DNA of 64,000 bases from JBOHRN01 sp050732775 (lineage in GTDB: Bacteria; Gemmatimonadota; Gemmatimonadetes; Longimicrobiales; Longimicrobiaceae): positions 62,001 to 126,000 of the forward strand of contig JBOHRN010000002.1 in assembly GCA_050732775.1 (NCBI GenBank), given 5' to 3'. Below the pieces are notes generated by a model that made no database searches, had not been told where the DNA came from, and saw nothing but the letters and a program-made list of their open reading frames with translations. This document shows positions 1-8,208 of the stretch, one piece after another. How positions within the stretch are numbered: position 1 is the first letter of the stretch; each line of letters begins with the position of its first letter. Made by a program: the position numbers and the translations under genes.

Positions 1-2
1 GA

Positions 3-812
3 CTGCGCGAGATCCACGCCGGATTGGCGCGGCCCGAGATGGTCCGCGAGCTGGCCGATATGCTGGAGGAAGCACCCCGCGCCGTGGCCCGCGAAGAGCT
101 GGCGGAGTTCGTGGGCTTGCTTCCGCCCGAGGCGTTGCCGGCCCTGCTGGTGGCCGAGCAGAGAACCCCGGTCGCGGCCACGCGCGAAGTCCTGGCCGAG
201 TCGTGCCTCTCGCTCGCCCGCCGCTTTCCTGGGCAAGTTCTCTCCTTTTCCTCCGATCCCGACCCCACGCTGGCCGCCGCTGCGTGCCGCTACGCGGGCC
301 GGCTGCGCATACCCGGCGCGGTTGGGGCCGCGAGCTCCCTCCTGGAGCGACCCGAACCGCTAGTCCGGCTAGCGGCGGTAGAGACACTGCGGGATACGCG
401 CACCTCCGAGGCGGGAGGCGCCCTGGTCCGGGCTGCCTCGGACCGCGACCGGGAGGTCCGGGTGGCCGCGGCGCGCGCCCTCGCCGTCCTGCGCTACCGC
501 CCCGGCCGTGAGCAGCTCGCCACCATGGTCTCGTCCAAGCGGCTGCGCGACGCCGACCTGACCGAACGTATCGCATTTTTCGAGGCGTTCGGAGCGGTCG
601 CAGACGACAAGGGGGTGCGCAAGTTGGAACGGGTTCTTAACGGAAAGAGCTGGCTGGGGCGCCGCGAAGACCCGGAGACCAGGGCCTGCGCGGCGCTCGC
701 CCTGGGCAAGGTCGCGGGGGCGGGGGGGGCAACCGCCCTGAGCGCGGCCGCTCTTGATCCCGAACCGGTGGTGCGCAGCGCGGTAAGCCGGGCCATGCGG
801 GGGGAGGAGTGA
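3..812 (+). CDS. HEAT-repeat protein, 5' end outside window
   Basis: The reading frame is open from the first bases of the window, so the N-terminus is missing; a TTG at 24 is possible but probably internal. The visible ~270 residues are alpha-helical tandem repeats of HEAT/PBS-lyase type, with recurring patterns such as LVRLAAVETLRDTR and REVRVAAARALAVLR. Such solenoids are protein-binding scaffolds; no catalytic motif or membrane segment is seen. The stop overlaps the GTG start of the HD-GYP gene by 4 nt, so the two are probably co-translated. The HEAT class is clear, but no specific partner can be named. Confidence 0.8.
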   Translation: MREIHAGLARPEMVRELADMLEEAPRAVAREELAEFVGLLPPEALPALLVAEQRTPVAATREVLAESCLSLARRFPGQVLSFSSDPDPTLAAAACRYAGRLRIPGAVGAASSLLERPEPLVRLAAVETLRDTRTSEAGGALVRAASDRDREVRVAAARALAVLRYRPGREQLATMVSSKRLRDADLTERIAFFEAFGAVADDKGVRKLERVLNGKSWLGRREDPETRACAALALGKVAGAGGATALSAAALDPEPVVRSAVSRAMRGEE

Positions 813-2254
813 CCCGTACCCCTCCCCCTACCGTCTCCTCCGACCGAGACCTCCAGCAGGCGGGAAAGCGTTTGGTCTTGGCCCTGCACGCGGCGCTGCG
901 GGCGCTCAAGCTGTACCCTCTGGATAACAAGGCCGTCCAGTCGGCCCTGGCCGAGGTGCAGCAGGCGGCCAGCCGTATCCTGGAGCGCGAAGGCGAGATG
1001 CAACTCCGCTCGGTGGGCGAGGTCTTCTTCGTAAACGACGCCCGCATGCGGGCCGATCTCTCCAGCTACGCCTCCTTCGACACGGTGCGGCGCGCCTTCC
1101 GCCGCCACGGGGCTGGCGAGATGCGGGTGGCCCCCGAGGCCGGGACGCAAGACTGGACCGCCGTCCTCTCCCTGCTCCTGCGGGACGGGAGCCGGGAGGA
1201 CGCCTTCGAGGACTTCTCCAAGCGGCTGGCGGGATCACCCGCGCGCGCTATCGAGTTCGAGCCGGAAAAGCGGGGCGGCGTACCGGGAGAAGGGAACGAG
1301 CAGGCCCGGACCGCTGCCAAGCGGACCTACTCCCGCGGCGTGGACGTGGCCCGGGAGGTCATGAACGGCGTTCGTATGGGCAAGGGGGTGAGCTTGCGCA
1401 AGGTCAAGCGGGCTGTCCAGTCGGTGGTAGACCAGGTCCTGAACAACGAGAGCTCCATCCTGGGGATGACCACGCTGCGCGACTACGACGAGTACCTCTT
1501 CACCCACTCGGTCAACGTGTGCATCTTCAGCGTTGCCCTGGGAAAGAAGATCGGGCTGGACCGGCAGCAGCTTTACGATCTGGGCATGGGGGCGCTCCTG
1601 CACGACCTGGGCAAAGTGGAGCTGCCCATCGAGATGATCACCAAGCCGGGGCCGCTGAGCGAAGAGGAGTGGAGGCGCATGCGGGATCACCCTTCCCAGG
1701 GCATGCTGCACGCCTTCGGCATGGAGGGGCTCTCCGAGCTTCCGCTGCGGGCCATGTTGACGATCTACGAGCACCACATGAAGCAGGACGGCACTGGCTA
1801 CCCTTCCTTCCACCGCCCCCGCACCCCCACCCTTTTCCCCAAGATCGTGGGCGTGGCCGACGGCTTCGACGCCGCCACCAGCAAGCGTAGCTACCAGTCC
1901 GAGCCGTGGACCCCCGACCGGGTACTGAAAGAGATGCGCGACAACCAGCAGCGCGGCTTCGACCCTCTGCTGGTCAAAGCCTTCGTCAGCATGACCGGGG
2001 TGTACCCGGTGGGGAGCCTGGTTATCCTCGACACCTTCGAGATGGCGGTGGTAACCGCCCCCAATCCCGACCCCGAGAGGTTCCACCAGCCCATGGCGCG
2101 GCTGGTGTTCGACGGGCTCGGTATGCCCGTGGACGACCCCTTTCCCGTGGACCTCTCCGAGACTGATCCAGCCACGGGAGTGCCTCGCCGCACCATAGTC
2201 AAGACCACCGACCCCGAGCGGTACGGGATCGACGTGGGCTCATACTTCACGTGA
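809..2254 (+). CDS. HD-GYP domain phosphohydrolase
   Basis: 481 residues starting at a GTG that overlaps the upstream stop. The C-terminal half carries an HD-GYP domain: LLHDLGKVELP near residue 264 gives the metal-binding HD pair and EHHMKQDGTGYP near 321-332 gives the GYP signature. Active members of this family hydrolyse cyclic di-GMP, so a signalling role is likely but unproven. The first ~190 residues form a separate domain that I do not recognise. There is no receiver or PAS motif and no membrane segment. The stop overlaps trpA by 4 nt. Family assignment is firm; the substrate is inferred. Confidence 0.87.
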   Translation: MTRTPPPTVSSDRDLQQAGKRLVLALHAALRALKLYPLDNKAVQSALAEVQQAASRILEREGEMQLRSVGEVFFVNDARMRADLSSYASFDTVRRAFRRHGAGEMRVAPEAGTQDWTAVLSLLLRDGSREDAFEDFSKRLAGSPARAIEFEPEKRGGVPGEGNEQARTAAKRTYSRGVDVAREVMNGVRMGKGVSLRKVKRAVQSVVDQVLNNESSILGMTTLRDYDEYLFTHSVNVCIFSVALGKKIGLDRQQLYDLGMGALLHDLGKVELPIEMITKPGPLSEEEWRRMRDHPSQGMLHAFGMEGLSELPLRAMLTIYEHHMKQDGTGYPSFHRPRTPTLFPKIVGVADGFDAATSKRSYQSEPWTPDRVLKEMRDNQQRGFDPLLVKAFVSMTGVYPVGSLVILDTFEMAVVTAPNPDPERFHQPMARLVFDGLGMPVDDPFPVDLSETDPATGVPRRTIVKTTDPERYGIDVGSYFT

Positions 2255-3072
2255 GCCGTCTCTCCCGCGCCTTCGAAAAGTGCGCCGGCGAAGGCCGCGC
2301 GGCGCTGGTTATCTACCTGACTGCGGGCCATCCTTCGCCGGAAGTCACGCCGGAGGTTCTCGAGGCGCTGGCCGAGAGCGGGGCGGACGTGATCGAGTTG
2401 GGGGTACCGTTCAGCGACCCTTTGGCCGACGGACCGGTGATCCAGAAATCGTCGTTTCAGGCGATCCAGCAGGGCGCCACCCCGGCGTGGGTGCTGGAAA
2501 CTTTGGCCCGCTTCCGGGAGCGGCGAGAGACCCCGGTGGTACTCTTCACCTATCTGAACCCCATCCTTAGGTACCAAGCCAGCCGCTTTTTGGAGCAGGC
2601 GGCGACCGCGGGCGCGGACGGAGTACTGGTCACCGACCTTCCGCTGGGCGCCGACCCTGGCTTGGAAGAAAGCTTCGCCGGGCATGGGCTCGACCTGATC
2701 CGGCTGGTGGCACCCACCACGCCGCCAGAGCGGGCCCGGATGATAGCGGCCGCGACCCGCGGCTTCCTCTACTACCTAGCCCGCACCGGCGTGACCGGCG
2801 CCCCCACCGAGCTGTCTGTCCGGCTCGCGGCCGAGGTCAACCGGCTGCGGGAAGCTTCTCCCGCGCCGGTAGCGGTGGGTTTCGGTATCGCCACCCCCGA
2901 GCAAGCGCGCGCGGCGGCGCGTGCCGCCGACGGGGTGGTGGTGGGGAGCGCCGTGGTGGAGCGGCTGGGCTCGGGCGGGGTGGAAGAGGCGCGCCGCTTC
3001 GTGTCCGAATTGGCCGCAGCGGTCAAGCAGGAGCCAACCGAGGCGTTTGACACTCCCTTCCGGTATCGGTAA
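2251..3072 (+). CDS. trpA: Tryptophan synthase alpha subunit
   Basis: 273 residues from a GTG overlapping the previous stop; usual length for TrpA. It cleaves indole-3-glycerol phosphate to indole and glyceraldehyde-3-phosphate and passes indole to TrpB. The (beta/alpha)8 barrel signatures are present: VIELGVPFSDPLADGP contains the catalytic Glu (~49) and Asp (~60), and GFGIATPEQ with VVGSAVVE forms the phosphate site. No other trp gene adjoins it; the next gene is panB, 13 bases downstream, so trpA is separated from trpB here. Confidence 0.97.
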   Translation: MSRLSRAFEKCAGEGRAALVIYLTAGHPSPEVTPEVLEALAESGADVIELGVPFSDPLADGPVIQKSSFQAIQQGATPAWVLETLARFRERRETPVVLFTYLNPILRYQASRFLEQAATAGADGVLVTDLPLGADPGLEESFAGHGLDLIRLVAPTTPPERARMIAAATRGFLYYLARTGVTGAPTELSVRLAAEVNRLREASPAPVAVGFGIATPEQARAAARAADGVVVGSAVVERLGSGGVEEARRFVSELAAAVKQEPTEAFDTPFRYR

Positions 3073-3085
3073 GCTTCGCGCCGAA

Positions 3086-3907
3086 ATGCCGGCCCCAAGA
3101 GACGCCTCCAAAACGGTCACCATTCACCGGCTGCAGGAGCTGAAGCGGGAAGATACGCCCATCGTGGCGCTAACCGCTTACGACTACCTTTTCGCTAAGC
3201 TGGTCGATCAGGCCGGGGTAGACGTAATCCTGGTGGGAGACTCCCTCGGCCAGGTGGTCCTCGGGCTCGACACCACCCTCCCCGTCACGCTCGCACAGAT
3301 GATCCACCACGCACGCGCCGTGCGCCGGGGAGTGGAGCACGCCCTCATGGTGGTGGATATGCCCTTCCTCTCGTACCAGGTCTCGCGCCGGCAAGCGTTG
3401 AGAAACGCGGGGCGCGTGCTCAAAGAGACCGGGGCCGAGGCGGTCAAGGTGGAGGGGGGAGACGAAGCTACGGCCGCCGCCGTCGCCGACCTGGTGCGGG
3501 TGGGCATCCCGGTGATGGGACACGTGGGCTTTACCCCCCAATCGGTTCACGCCCTGGGCGGCTACCGGGTACAAGGGAAGGGGGAGCAAGCCCGGCGGGT
3601 GGTAGAAGGGGCCCGCCGGCTGGAGGAGGCGGGCTGCTTCTCCGTGGTTCTGGAGTTGGTACCAGGCCCGGTGGCGGCCGAGGCCACCTTGGCGGTGTCG
3701 ATCCCCACCATCGGCATCGGCGCCGGCCCGGGGTGCGACGGCCAGGTTCTGGTGCTTCCCGACATGCTGGGGCTCAACCCCGATTTCGCACCCAAGTTCC
3801 TGCGCCGCTTCGCGCGGGTGGGAGAGGCCGTATCCGAAGGGGTGAGAGCTTACGCCGAGGCGGTTCGCGGGCGGGGTTATCCGGCGGCCGAACACACCTT
3901 TGAATGA
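3086..3907 (+). CDS. panB: 3-methyl-2-oxobutanoate hydroxymethyltransferase
   Basis: 273 residues. First step of pantothenate synthesis: transfers hydroxymethyl from methylene-tetrahydrofolate to alpha-ketoisovalerate, giving ketopantoate. Recognised by LTAYDYLFAKL, VDVILVGDSLG (metal-binding Asp), GHVGFTPQSVHALGGY and LELVPGPVA with the catalytic Glu. I chose the ATG at 3086, 13 bases after trpA ends, because the upstream open frame lies inside trpA and family proteins start close to this Met. It is followed by panC and panD, giving a compact pantothenate operon. Confidence 0.97.
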   Translation: MPAPRDASKTVTIHRLQELKREDTPIVALTAYDYLFAKLVDQAGVDVILVGDSLGQVVLGLDTTLPVTLAQMIHHARAVRRGVEHALMVVDMPFLSYQVSRRQALRNAGRVLKETGAEAVKVEGGDEATAAAVADLVRVGIPVMGHVGFTPQSVHALGGYRVQGKGEQARRVVEGARRLEEAGCFSVVLELVPGPVAAEATLAVSIPTIGIGAGPGCDGQVLVLPDMLGLNPDFAPKFLRRFARVGEAVSEGVRAYAEAVRGRGYPAAEHTFE

Positions 3908-3940
3908 AGGCCGGATCGCATTTTCGGCAAAGGGGTATTC

Positions 3941-4813
3941 ATGAAGTTGGTTACGACCCGGCGCGAGCTGCGGGAGCGGGTAGCTGGGTGGCGGCGGAGC
4001 GGTGAGACCATCGGCTTCGTGCCCACCATGGGATACCTGCACGAAGGGCACCTCTCTCTGGTGGACCGGGCGCGTGAACTCGCCGGCCGGGTAGTACTGT
4101 CGGTCTTCGTGAACCCGCTCCAATTCGGGGCCGATGAAGACCTGGAGAGTTACCCCAGGGACCTGGAACGGGACCGGGGGATGGCCGGGGCGCGGGGCGT
4201 GGACCTCCTTTTCGCACCTTCGACCAGCGAGTTGTACCCCTTCGGGGAGCTGCGGGTGGCGGTGGTGCCGGAGCGCGGGGAAGACCGGCTCTGCGGCCGG
4301 TCCCGGCCCGGGCACTTCCGGGGAGTGCTCACGGTGGTGGCCAAGCTGTTCGGGATCGTTCAACCGGACTTGGCGGTTTTTGGACAGAAGGATTACCAGC
4401 AACAGCTGCTGATCCGGTGGATGGTACGCGACCTGGACCTGCCGGTGCGCGTCGAGACAGTTCCGGTGGCACGCGAGCCGGACGGACTGGCGATGAGCTC
4501 CCGGAACCGGTACCTGTCCGGCGAGGAACGTGGCCGCGCGCTGGCGTTGTACCAGGCGCTCGAACGGTGCGAGCAGCTGTACCGGCAGGGGGAACGCAGC
4601 GCGGCGGCTGTCTCGTCGGCGATGCGGGAAGTGCTCGCCCGCCCCGGGGTGGAGCTCGAGTACGCCGAGGTCGCGCACCCCCGTACTCTCGAACCGCTGG
4701 ACGAGGTCGGCGCAGACGGCGCCGTGTGCGCCGTGGCCGCGCGCGTCGGGGGTACCCGGTTGATCGACAACACTATCTTAGCTAACGCGAAAGATGTTGC
4801 GCACGCTGTGTAA
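3941..4813 (+). CDS. panC: Pantothenate synthetase
   Basis: 290 residues, ATG start preceded by an AAAGGGG ribosome-binding sequence. It joins pantoate and beta-alanine with ATP through a pantoyl-adenylate. The nucleotidyltransferase HIGH-type motif is seen in PTMGYLHEGHLSL near residue 30. Downstream, GRSRPGHFRGVLTVVAKLF and FGQKDYQQ bind pantoate and ATP, and MSSRNRYLS is the conserved KMSKS-equivalent loop. The 3' end overlaps the panD start by 20 nt, so translation of the two is probably coupled. Confidence 0.97.
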   Translation: MKLVTTRRELRERVAGWRRSGETIGFVPTMGYLHEGHLSLVDRARELAGRVVLSVFVNPLQFGADEDLESYPRDLERDRGMAGARGVDLLFAPSTSELYPFGELRVAVVPERGEDRLCGRSRPGHFRGVLTVVAKLFGIVQPDLAVFGQKDYQQQLLIRWMVRDLDLPVRVETVPVAREPDGLAMSSRNRYLSGEERGRALALYQALERCEQLYRQGERSAAAVSSAMREVLARPGVELEYAEVAHPRTLEPLDEVGADGAVCAVAARVGGTRLIDNTILANAKDVAHAV

Positions 4814-5168
4814 GTCCAAGCTTCACCGGCCCACCGTGACCGGGGCCGACGTCAACTACATCGGCTCCATCACGCTGGACCCCGTGCTCATGGAGCACGC
4901 CGACCTGTTAGAGTACGAGCGGGTGCAGGTGGTGGACGTGGACAACGGAGCCCGGCTGGAGACGTACGTGATCCCGGGCGAACGCGGCTCGGGAGAGGTT
5001 TGCGTGAACGGGGCCGCCGCCCGGCTGGTTCACCCCGGCGACCGGGTGATCGTCATTAGCTACGCTCAGTACGACGCCGCCGAGGCGGCCCGGCACCGGC
5101 CCGTCTTCGTGTTCGTGGACGAGAACAACCGGGTCGTGCCTGGCCAGCTGCGGGCCGAAACTTCCTGA
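4794..5168 (+). CDS. panD: Aspartate 1-decarboxylase (pyruvoyl enzyme)
   Basis: 124 residues, start overlapping panC. It makes beta-alanine from aspartate and supplies the second substrate of PanC. The self-cleavage site that yields the pyruvoyl group is visible as YIGSIT (Gly-Ser near residue 24-25). KSKLHRPTVTGADVNY and the later VIVISYAQY are also typical. Its place directly after panB and panC completes the pathway in one operon. Confidence 0.97.
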   Translation: MLRTLCKSKLHRPTVTGADVNYIGSITLDPVLMEHADLLEYERVQVVDVDNGARLETYVIPGERGSGEVCVNGAAARLVHPGDRVIVISYAQYDAAEAARHRPVFVFVDENNRVVPGQLRAETS

Positions 5169-5173
5169 CTGGG

Positions 5174-5992
5174 ATGTCCTGGACGGCGGTCGCCCTCGCC
5201 CTCTCCGACAGAGAGGGGGGCGCGATGCGCTCCCGCTTTCCCGCCTACCTCCACCCGGTGGCCGGACGGCCTCTCTGCTGGCACACCCTGCGCGCTGTTT
5301 CCTCCCTCAACCCCCCGCCCGCCCGGCTGGTCATCGTGGGTGGCGCGGACGTCAACCCCGACCTTTACGGAGACCTGCCTATCGAAGTGACCGTGGTGGG
5401 ACCGGGCGAAAAGTGGCGGCAGCCGGGAGACAACGGCTTTGTTCTGGTGGTTGACGCGGCCGCACCCACCCTGGCGTCCGTCTCTCTCCACCCGCTGGTG
5501 GCCGGTCCGGCCCGTCTCTTTCCGGCCGCGAACGGAGACCTGCCGCTCGCCCTCTGGCTCCCGGCCGAAGAAGCCCCGGACAAGTTCGATCAGTTGGAGC
5601 AGCTCTCCGATCACCTCCCCCGGCTGCCCGCGCTGCCCGACCCAGCCCCTGCCTTCCGGGTTCGCACCCGCGCCGACTTGGGGCGGGTCACCACTGTTCT
5701 CCGGGACCGGCTGGTCCGCCGTCTGATGGAGCGCGGTGCCACCTTCCTGCTCCCCGACACCGTCTTGGTCGACGTGGACGTGAAGGTGGGACGCGACACC
5801 GTGGTCTATCCGGGGGTCTGCCTGGAGGGGCAGACGGTGATCGGAGACGAGAGCGTGATCGGCCCGGGGTGCCGGATCATCGATTCGTGGATCGGGAGCG
5901 GGGTAGAACTCAAGGGGTGGAACTATATTTCCCACACCTCGGTCCGTAACCGGGCCATTCTGGAGCCGTACGCACGAAAGGGGTATGACTGA
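5174..5992 (+). CDS. Degenerate GlmU-like protein (NTP-transferase fold plus short left-handed beta-helix)
   Basis: 272 residues. The start FPAYLHPVAGRPLCWHTLRA aligns with the sugar-nucleotidyltransferase N-terminus of GlmU. The preceding nucleotide-binding loop (normally LAAGKGTRM) reads ALSDREGGAMR, and the Lys of PKVLHP is Ala. The segment around 178-205 (LRDRLVRRLMERGATFLLPD) matches the GlmU linker, and hexapeptides such as VGRDTVVYPGVCLEG then TVIGDESVIGPGCRI start a left-handed beta-helix that ends after a few coils, before the acetyltransferase site. Homology to GlmU is clear; either GlmU activity seems unlikely. Lies between panD and the YqeK-like gene, overlapping the latter by 8 nt. 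Confidence 0.75.
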   Translation: MSWTAVALALSDREGGAMRSRFPAYLHPVAGRPLCWHTLRAVSSLNPPPARLVIVGGADVNPDLYGDLPIEVTVVGPGEKWRQPGDNGFVLVVDAAAPTLASVSLHPLVAGPARLFPAANGDLPLALWLPAEEAPDKFDQLEQLSDHLPRLPALPDPAPAFRVRTRADLGRVTTVLRDRLVRRLMERGATFLLPDTVLVDVDVKVGRDTVVYPGVCLEGQTVIGDESVIGPGCRIIDSWIGSGVELKGWNYISHTSVRNRAILEPYARKGYD

Positions 5993-6572
5993 GGCCACCG
6001 TGAGCGGAAATGATTACTTGAGCGCTTACGCCGCCGGAGAGCTGCCGGCGTGGGCCCAGGCGGGTGAACGGAGGCGAGCCCACATGGCCCGGGTGGCTGG
6101 CCTGATGGAGGAGTGGGCGGCCGGGCTCGGACTCTCCCAGAGGGACCGGCTCCGCTGGCGGGTGGCGGGGTGGCTGCACGACTCCCTGCGAGACGCAGAT
6201 CCCGAAGTGCTACGGGCAGAGCTGCCCGGGCGCTACTCGAAGGTACCCGGCAAGTTCCTGCACGGCCCGGCCGCGGCCGGGCGCCTCTCGGGTGAGCTAG
6301 ACGCCGAGGTGTGTGACGCCATTCGGCACCACACCCTAGGTTCGCCCGAACTCGGCCGCTTGGGCCGGGCGCTGCACCTGGCCGACTCCCTAGATCCCGG
6401 CCGTCCCGACCCGAAAGGGGAGCACGGCGCCTTGCGGGCGAGCCTGCCCCGCGGCGCAGAAGACGCCCTGCCGGTGGTCCTCTCCAGGCAGATTGGCCGC
6501 CTGCTGGAGGAACGCCGGCCCCTGGCCCCCGAGACGGTGGCGTTTTGGAACTCCCTGGCAGCAAAGCAATGA
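5985..6572 (+). CDS. HD-domain hydrolase, YqeK-like
   Basis: 195 residues, ATG overlapping the previous gene by 8 nt. The HD metal ligands are spread as in YqeK, a symmetrical Ap4A hydrolase family: RRAHMARVAGLMEEWA, GWLHDSLRDAD, FLHGPAAAG, AIRHHTLG and ALHLADSLDPGR. The next gene encodes a LytR_C protein, a pairing common around yqeK in many genomes, although rsfS and nadD are not seen here. The HD class is firm; Ap4A hydrolysis is inferred from family resemblance. Confidence 0.78.
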   Translation: MTEATVSGNDYLSAYAAGELPAWAQAGERRRAHMARVAGLMEEWAAGLGLSQRDRLRWRVAGWLHDSLRDADPEVLRAELPGRYSKVPGKFLHGPAAAGRLSGELDAEVCDAIRHHTLGSPELGRLGRALHLADSLDPGRPDPKGEHGALRASLPRGAEDALPVVLSRQIGRLLEERRPLAPETVAFWNSLAAKQ

Positions 6573-7015
6573 GGCGGCTGGAGTTGGCCGGGCTCTTGCT
6601 CACCCTGGCAGCGGTGGCGGTACTGGCTGGCTCTCTAGTGACCGGGTTGCGGGGTGGGGCCGGCCCGCGGCCGGAGCCGCCCGCAAGCCCGGACGCGGGC
6701 AGCGAGCACGTCACCATCCCAACGGAGAGCGTACGGGTAGAAGTCCTCAACGGCGCCGGGGTCGAGGGGTTGGCCAGGAGCGCCACCCACCGGCTCCGGG
6801 ACGCGGGTTTCGACGTAGTGTACTTCGGCAACGCCGCCGGGTTCGGGCGGGAGCGTACGCAGGTGATCGACAGAGTGGGGCGGCCGCAGTTCGCGCGCGC
6901 CGTGGCCCGCGCCTTGGGCGGCGGAGAGGTCAGCTCCGAACCGGACGCAGACCTTTACCTGGAGGTGACGGTGATCCTGGGTGCGGACTGGTCTCCCCAG
7001 CCCAGCGGGGAGTGA
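6569..7015 (+). CDS. Membrane-anchored LytR_C domain protein
   Basis: 148 residues from an ATG that overlaps the YqeK-like stop (ATGA). Residues ~4-24 form one transmembrane segment (ELAGLLLTLAAVAVLAGSLV), followed by a Pro/Gly-rich linker and a LytR C-terminal domain beginning VRVEVLNGAGVEGLARSATH. Such domains face the periplasm and occur next to LytR-CpsA-Psr or YqeK proteins; no enzymatic motif is present. The last 61 nt overlap the 3' end of rlmN on the opposite strand. Confidence 0.75.
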   Translation: MRRLELAGLLLTLAAVAVLAGSLVTGLRGGAGPRPEPPASPDAGSEHVTIPTESVRVEVLNGAGVEGLARSATHRLRDAGFDVVYFGNAAGFGRERTQVIDRVGRPQFARAVARALGGGEVSSEPDADLYLEVTVILGADWSPQPSGE

Positions 7016-8130
7016 GGTTTGGCCTCGTATTCGGCCTTGAGCTGGCCGCACGCGGCCGAGATGTCTCTGCCGCGCGGCCGGCGCACCGACGCGGGAACCC
7101 CCCTCTCCTCCAGCCGAATCCTAAAGTCACGCAGCCGTTCGGGCGGCGACGCACTCCAACTCCGCCCCGGGATGGGGTTGTACGGTATCAGGTTCACGTG
7201 CGCCCGAAACTCCGCCACCAGCAGTGCCAGCTCGTCCGCCAGCTCCGGAGCGTCGTTCACCCCGGAAATCATCACGTACTCGAAGGTTACGCGCCGCCCT
7301 CCCGCCCGCTCGAAGACGCGCAGCGCCTCCAGCAACTCGGGGAGGGGGTACTTCTTCTCCACCGGGATGAGTTCTTGCCGCAGCTCGTGGTTGGGGGCGT
7401 GTAAGGAAACGGCCAGCCGATACTGCTCGGGCCGCCCGGCCAGCTCCAGGATGCCGGGCACGATCCCCACCGTAGACACGGTGATCCTACGCGCTCCCAG
7501 GGAATGACCGCGGTTCAGAATCGAGAGTGCGGGCATGACCGCCTTGCGGTTCACCAACGGCTCACCCATGCCCATGAATACCAGGTGGCTGATCTCGCCG
7601 TAACCGTGCTCCCTGGCCCAGCGACGCGCGCCGCGGTACTGGGCCACAATCTCCCCGGCGGTGAGCTGGCGCTGGTACCCCAGCCAGCCGGTAGCGCAGA
7701 AGGTACACGCCAGGGCGCATCCGGCTTGGGACGAAAGACAGAGCGTGAGCCGGTCTCGGGCGGGGATCAGCACCGACTCGATGAGCTCTCCCTTGGCCAG
7801 CTTCCAAAGCTGCTTGACGGTACCGTCCGAAGAGCGGGAGACCCTCTCGCTGGCGGGAGCGGTAAAGCCGAACGCACCTTCCAGAGCTTTACGCTCGGAG
7901 AGGGGGAGGTCGGTCATCTCGTGAAAGCCACCGGCGTCGCGCCCGAAGATCCACCCCGCGACTTGGGCGGTTCGGAAGCTGGCTTGGCCACGGGCGGCGA
8001 AGTGGGCAGAGAGGAGCTCAGCCATCGGCTCCGGCTCGAGCCCCACCAGGTCGGGCCGGCCGGCGGGCGTGATCAGGGTCATGGCGGTTGTTGATTCTCC
8101 CGGCGGCGGGTATTGTTCCTTTGTCGCCAC
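6955..8130 (-). CDS. rlmN: 23S rRNA/tRNA adenine-C2 methyltransferase (radical SAM)
   Basis: 391 residues from the GTG at 8130, which has AAGGAG about nine bases upstream; an ATG at 8082 (375 residues) is the alternative start. RlmN methylates A2503 of 23S rRNA and A37 of some tRNAs. The radical-SAM cluster is CALACTFCATG, and SAACGQL near the C-terminus carries the catalytic Cys that forms the protein-RNA intermediate. MGMGEPLVN and the LIPYNPIPG segment are diagnostic. Its tail runs about 25 residues past the conserved region, into the convergent LytR_C gene. Confidence 0.95.
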   Translation of the reverse strand: MATKEQYPPPGESTTAMTLITPAGRPDLVGLEPEPMAELLSAHFAARGQASFRTAQVAGWIFGRDAGGFHEMTDLPLSERKALEGAFGFTAPASERVSRSSDGTVKQLWKLAKGELIESVLIPARDRLTLCLSSQAGCALACTFCATGWLGYQRQLTAGEIVAQYRGARRWAREHGYGEISHLVFMGMGEPLVNRKAVMPALSILNRGHSLGARRITVSTVGIVPGILELAGRPEQYRLAVSLHAPNHELRQELIPVEKKYPLPELLEALRVFERAGGRRVTFEYVMISGVNDAPELADELALLVAEFRAHVNLIPYNPIPGRSWSASPPERLRDFRIRLEERGVPASVRRPRGRDISAACGQLKAEYEAKPHSPLGWGDQSAPRITVTSR

Positions 8131-8136
8131 TCCTTG

Positions 8137-8155
8137 CCACTCCTTGATGGAGTGG
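8137..8155 (-). promoter_or_regulatory. Hairpin in the rlmN leader overlapping a Shine-Dalgarno sequence
   Basis: A perfect 7-bp inverted repeat (CCACTCC, five-base loop, GGAGTGG) lies directly upstream of the GTG start of rlmN. On the rlmN strand its 3' arm holds the GGAG of the likely ribosome-binding site; a second GGAGTGG follows and includes the GTG start. This could mask the site, but regulation is only inferred. Confidence 0.3.
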
Positions 8156-8208
8156 AGGGGGGCGGTTAGCTTGACCGGTCATCCAAGCCACGGCCCGGCA
8201 CTCCGATC

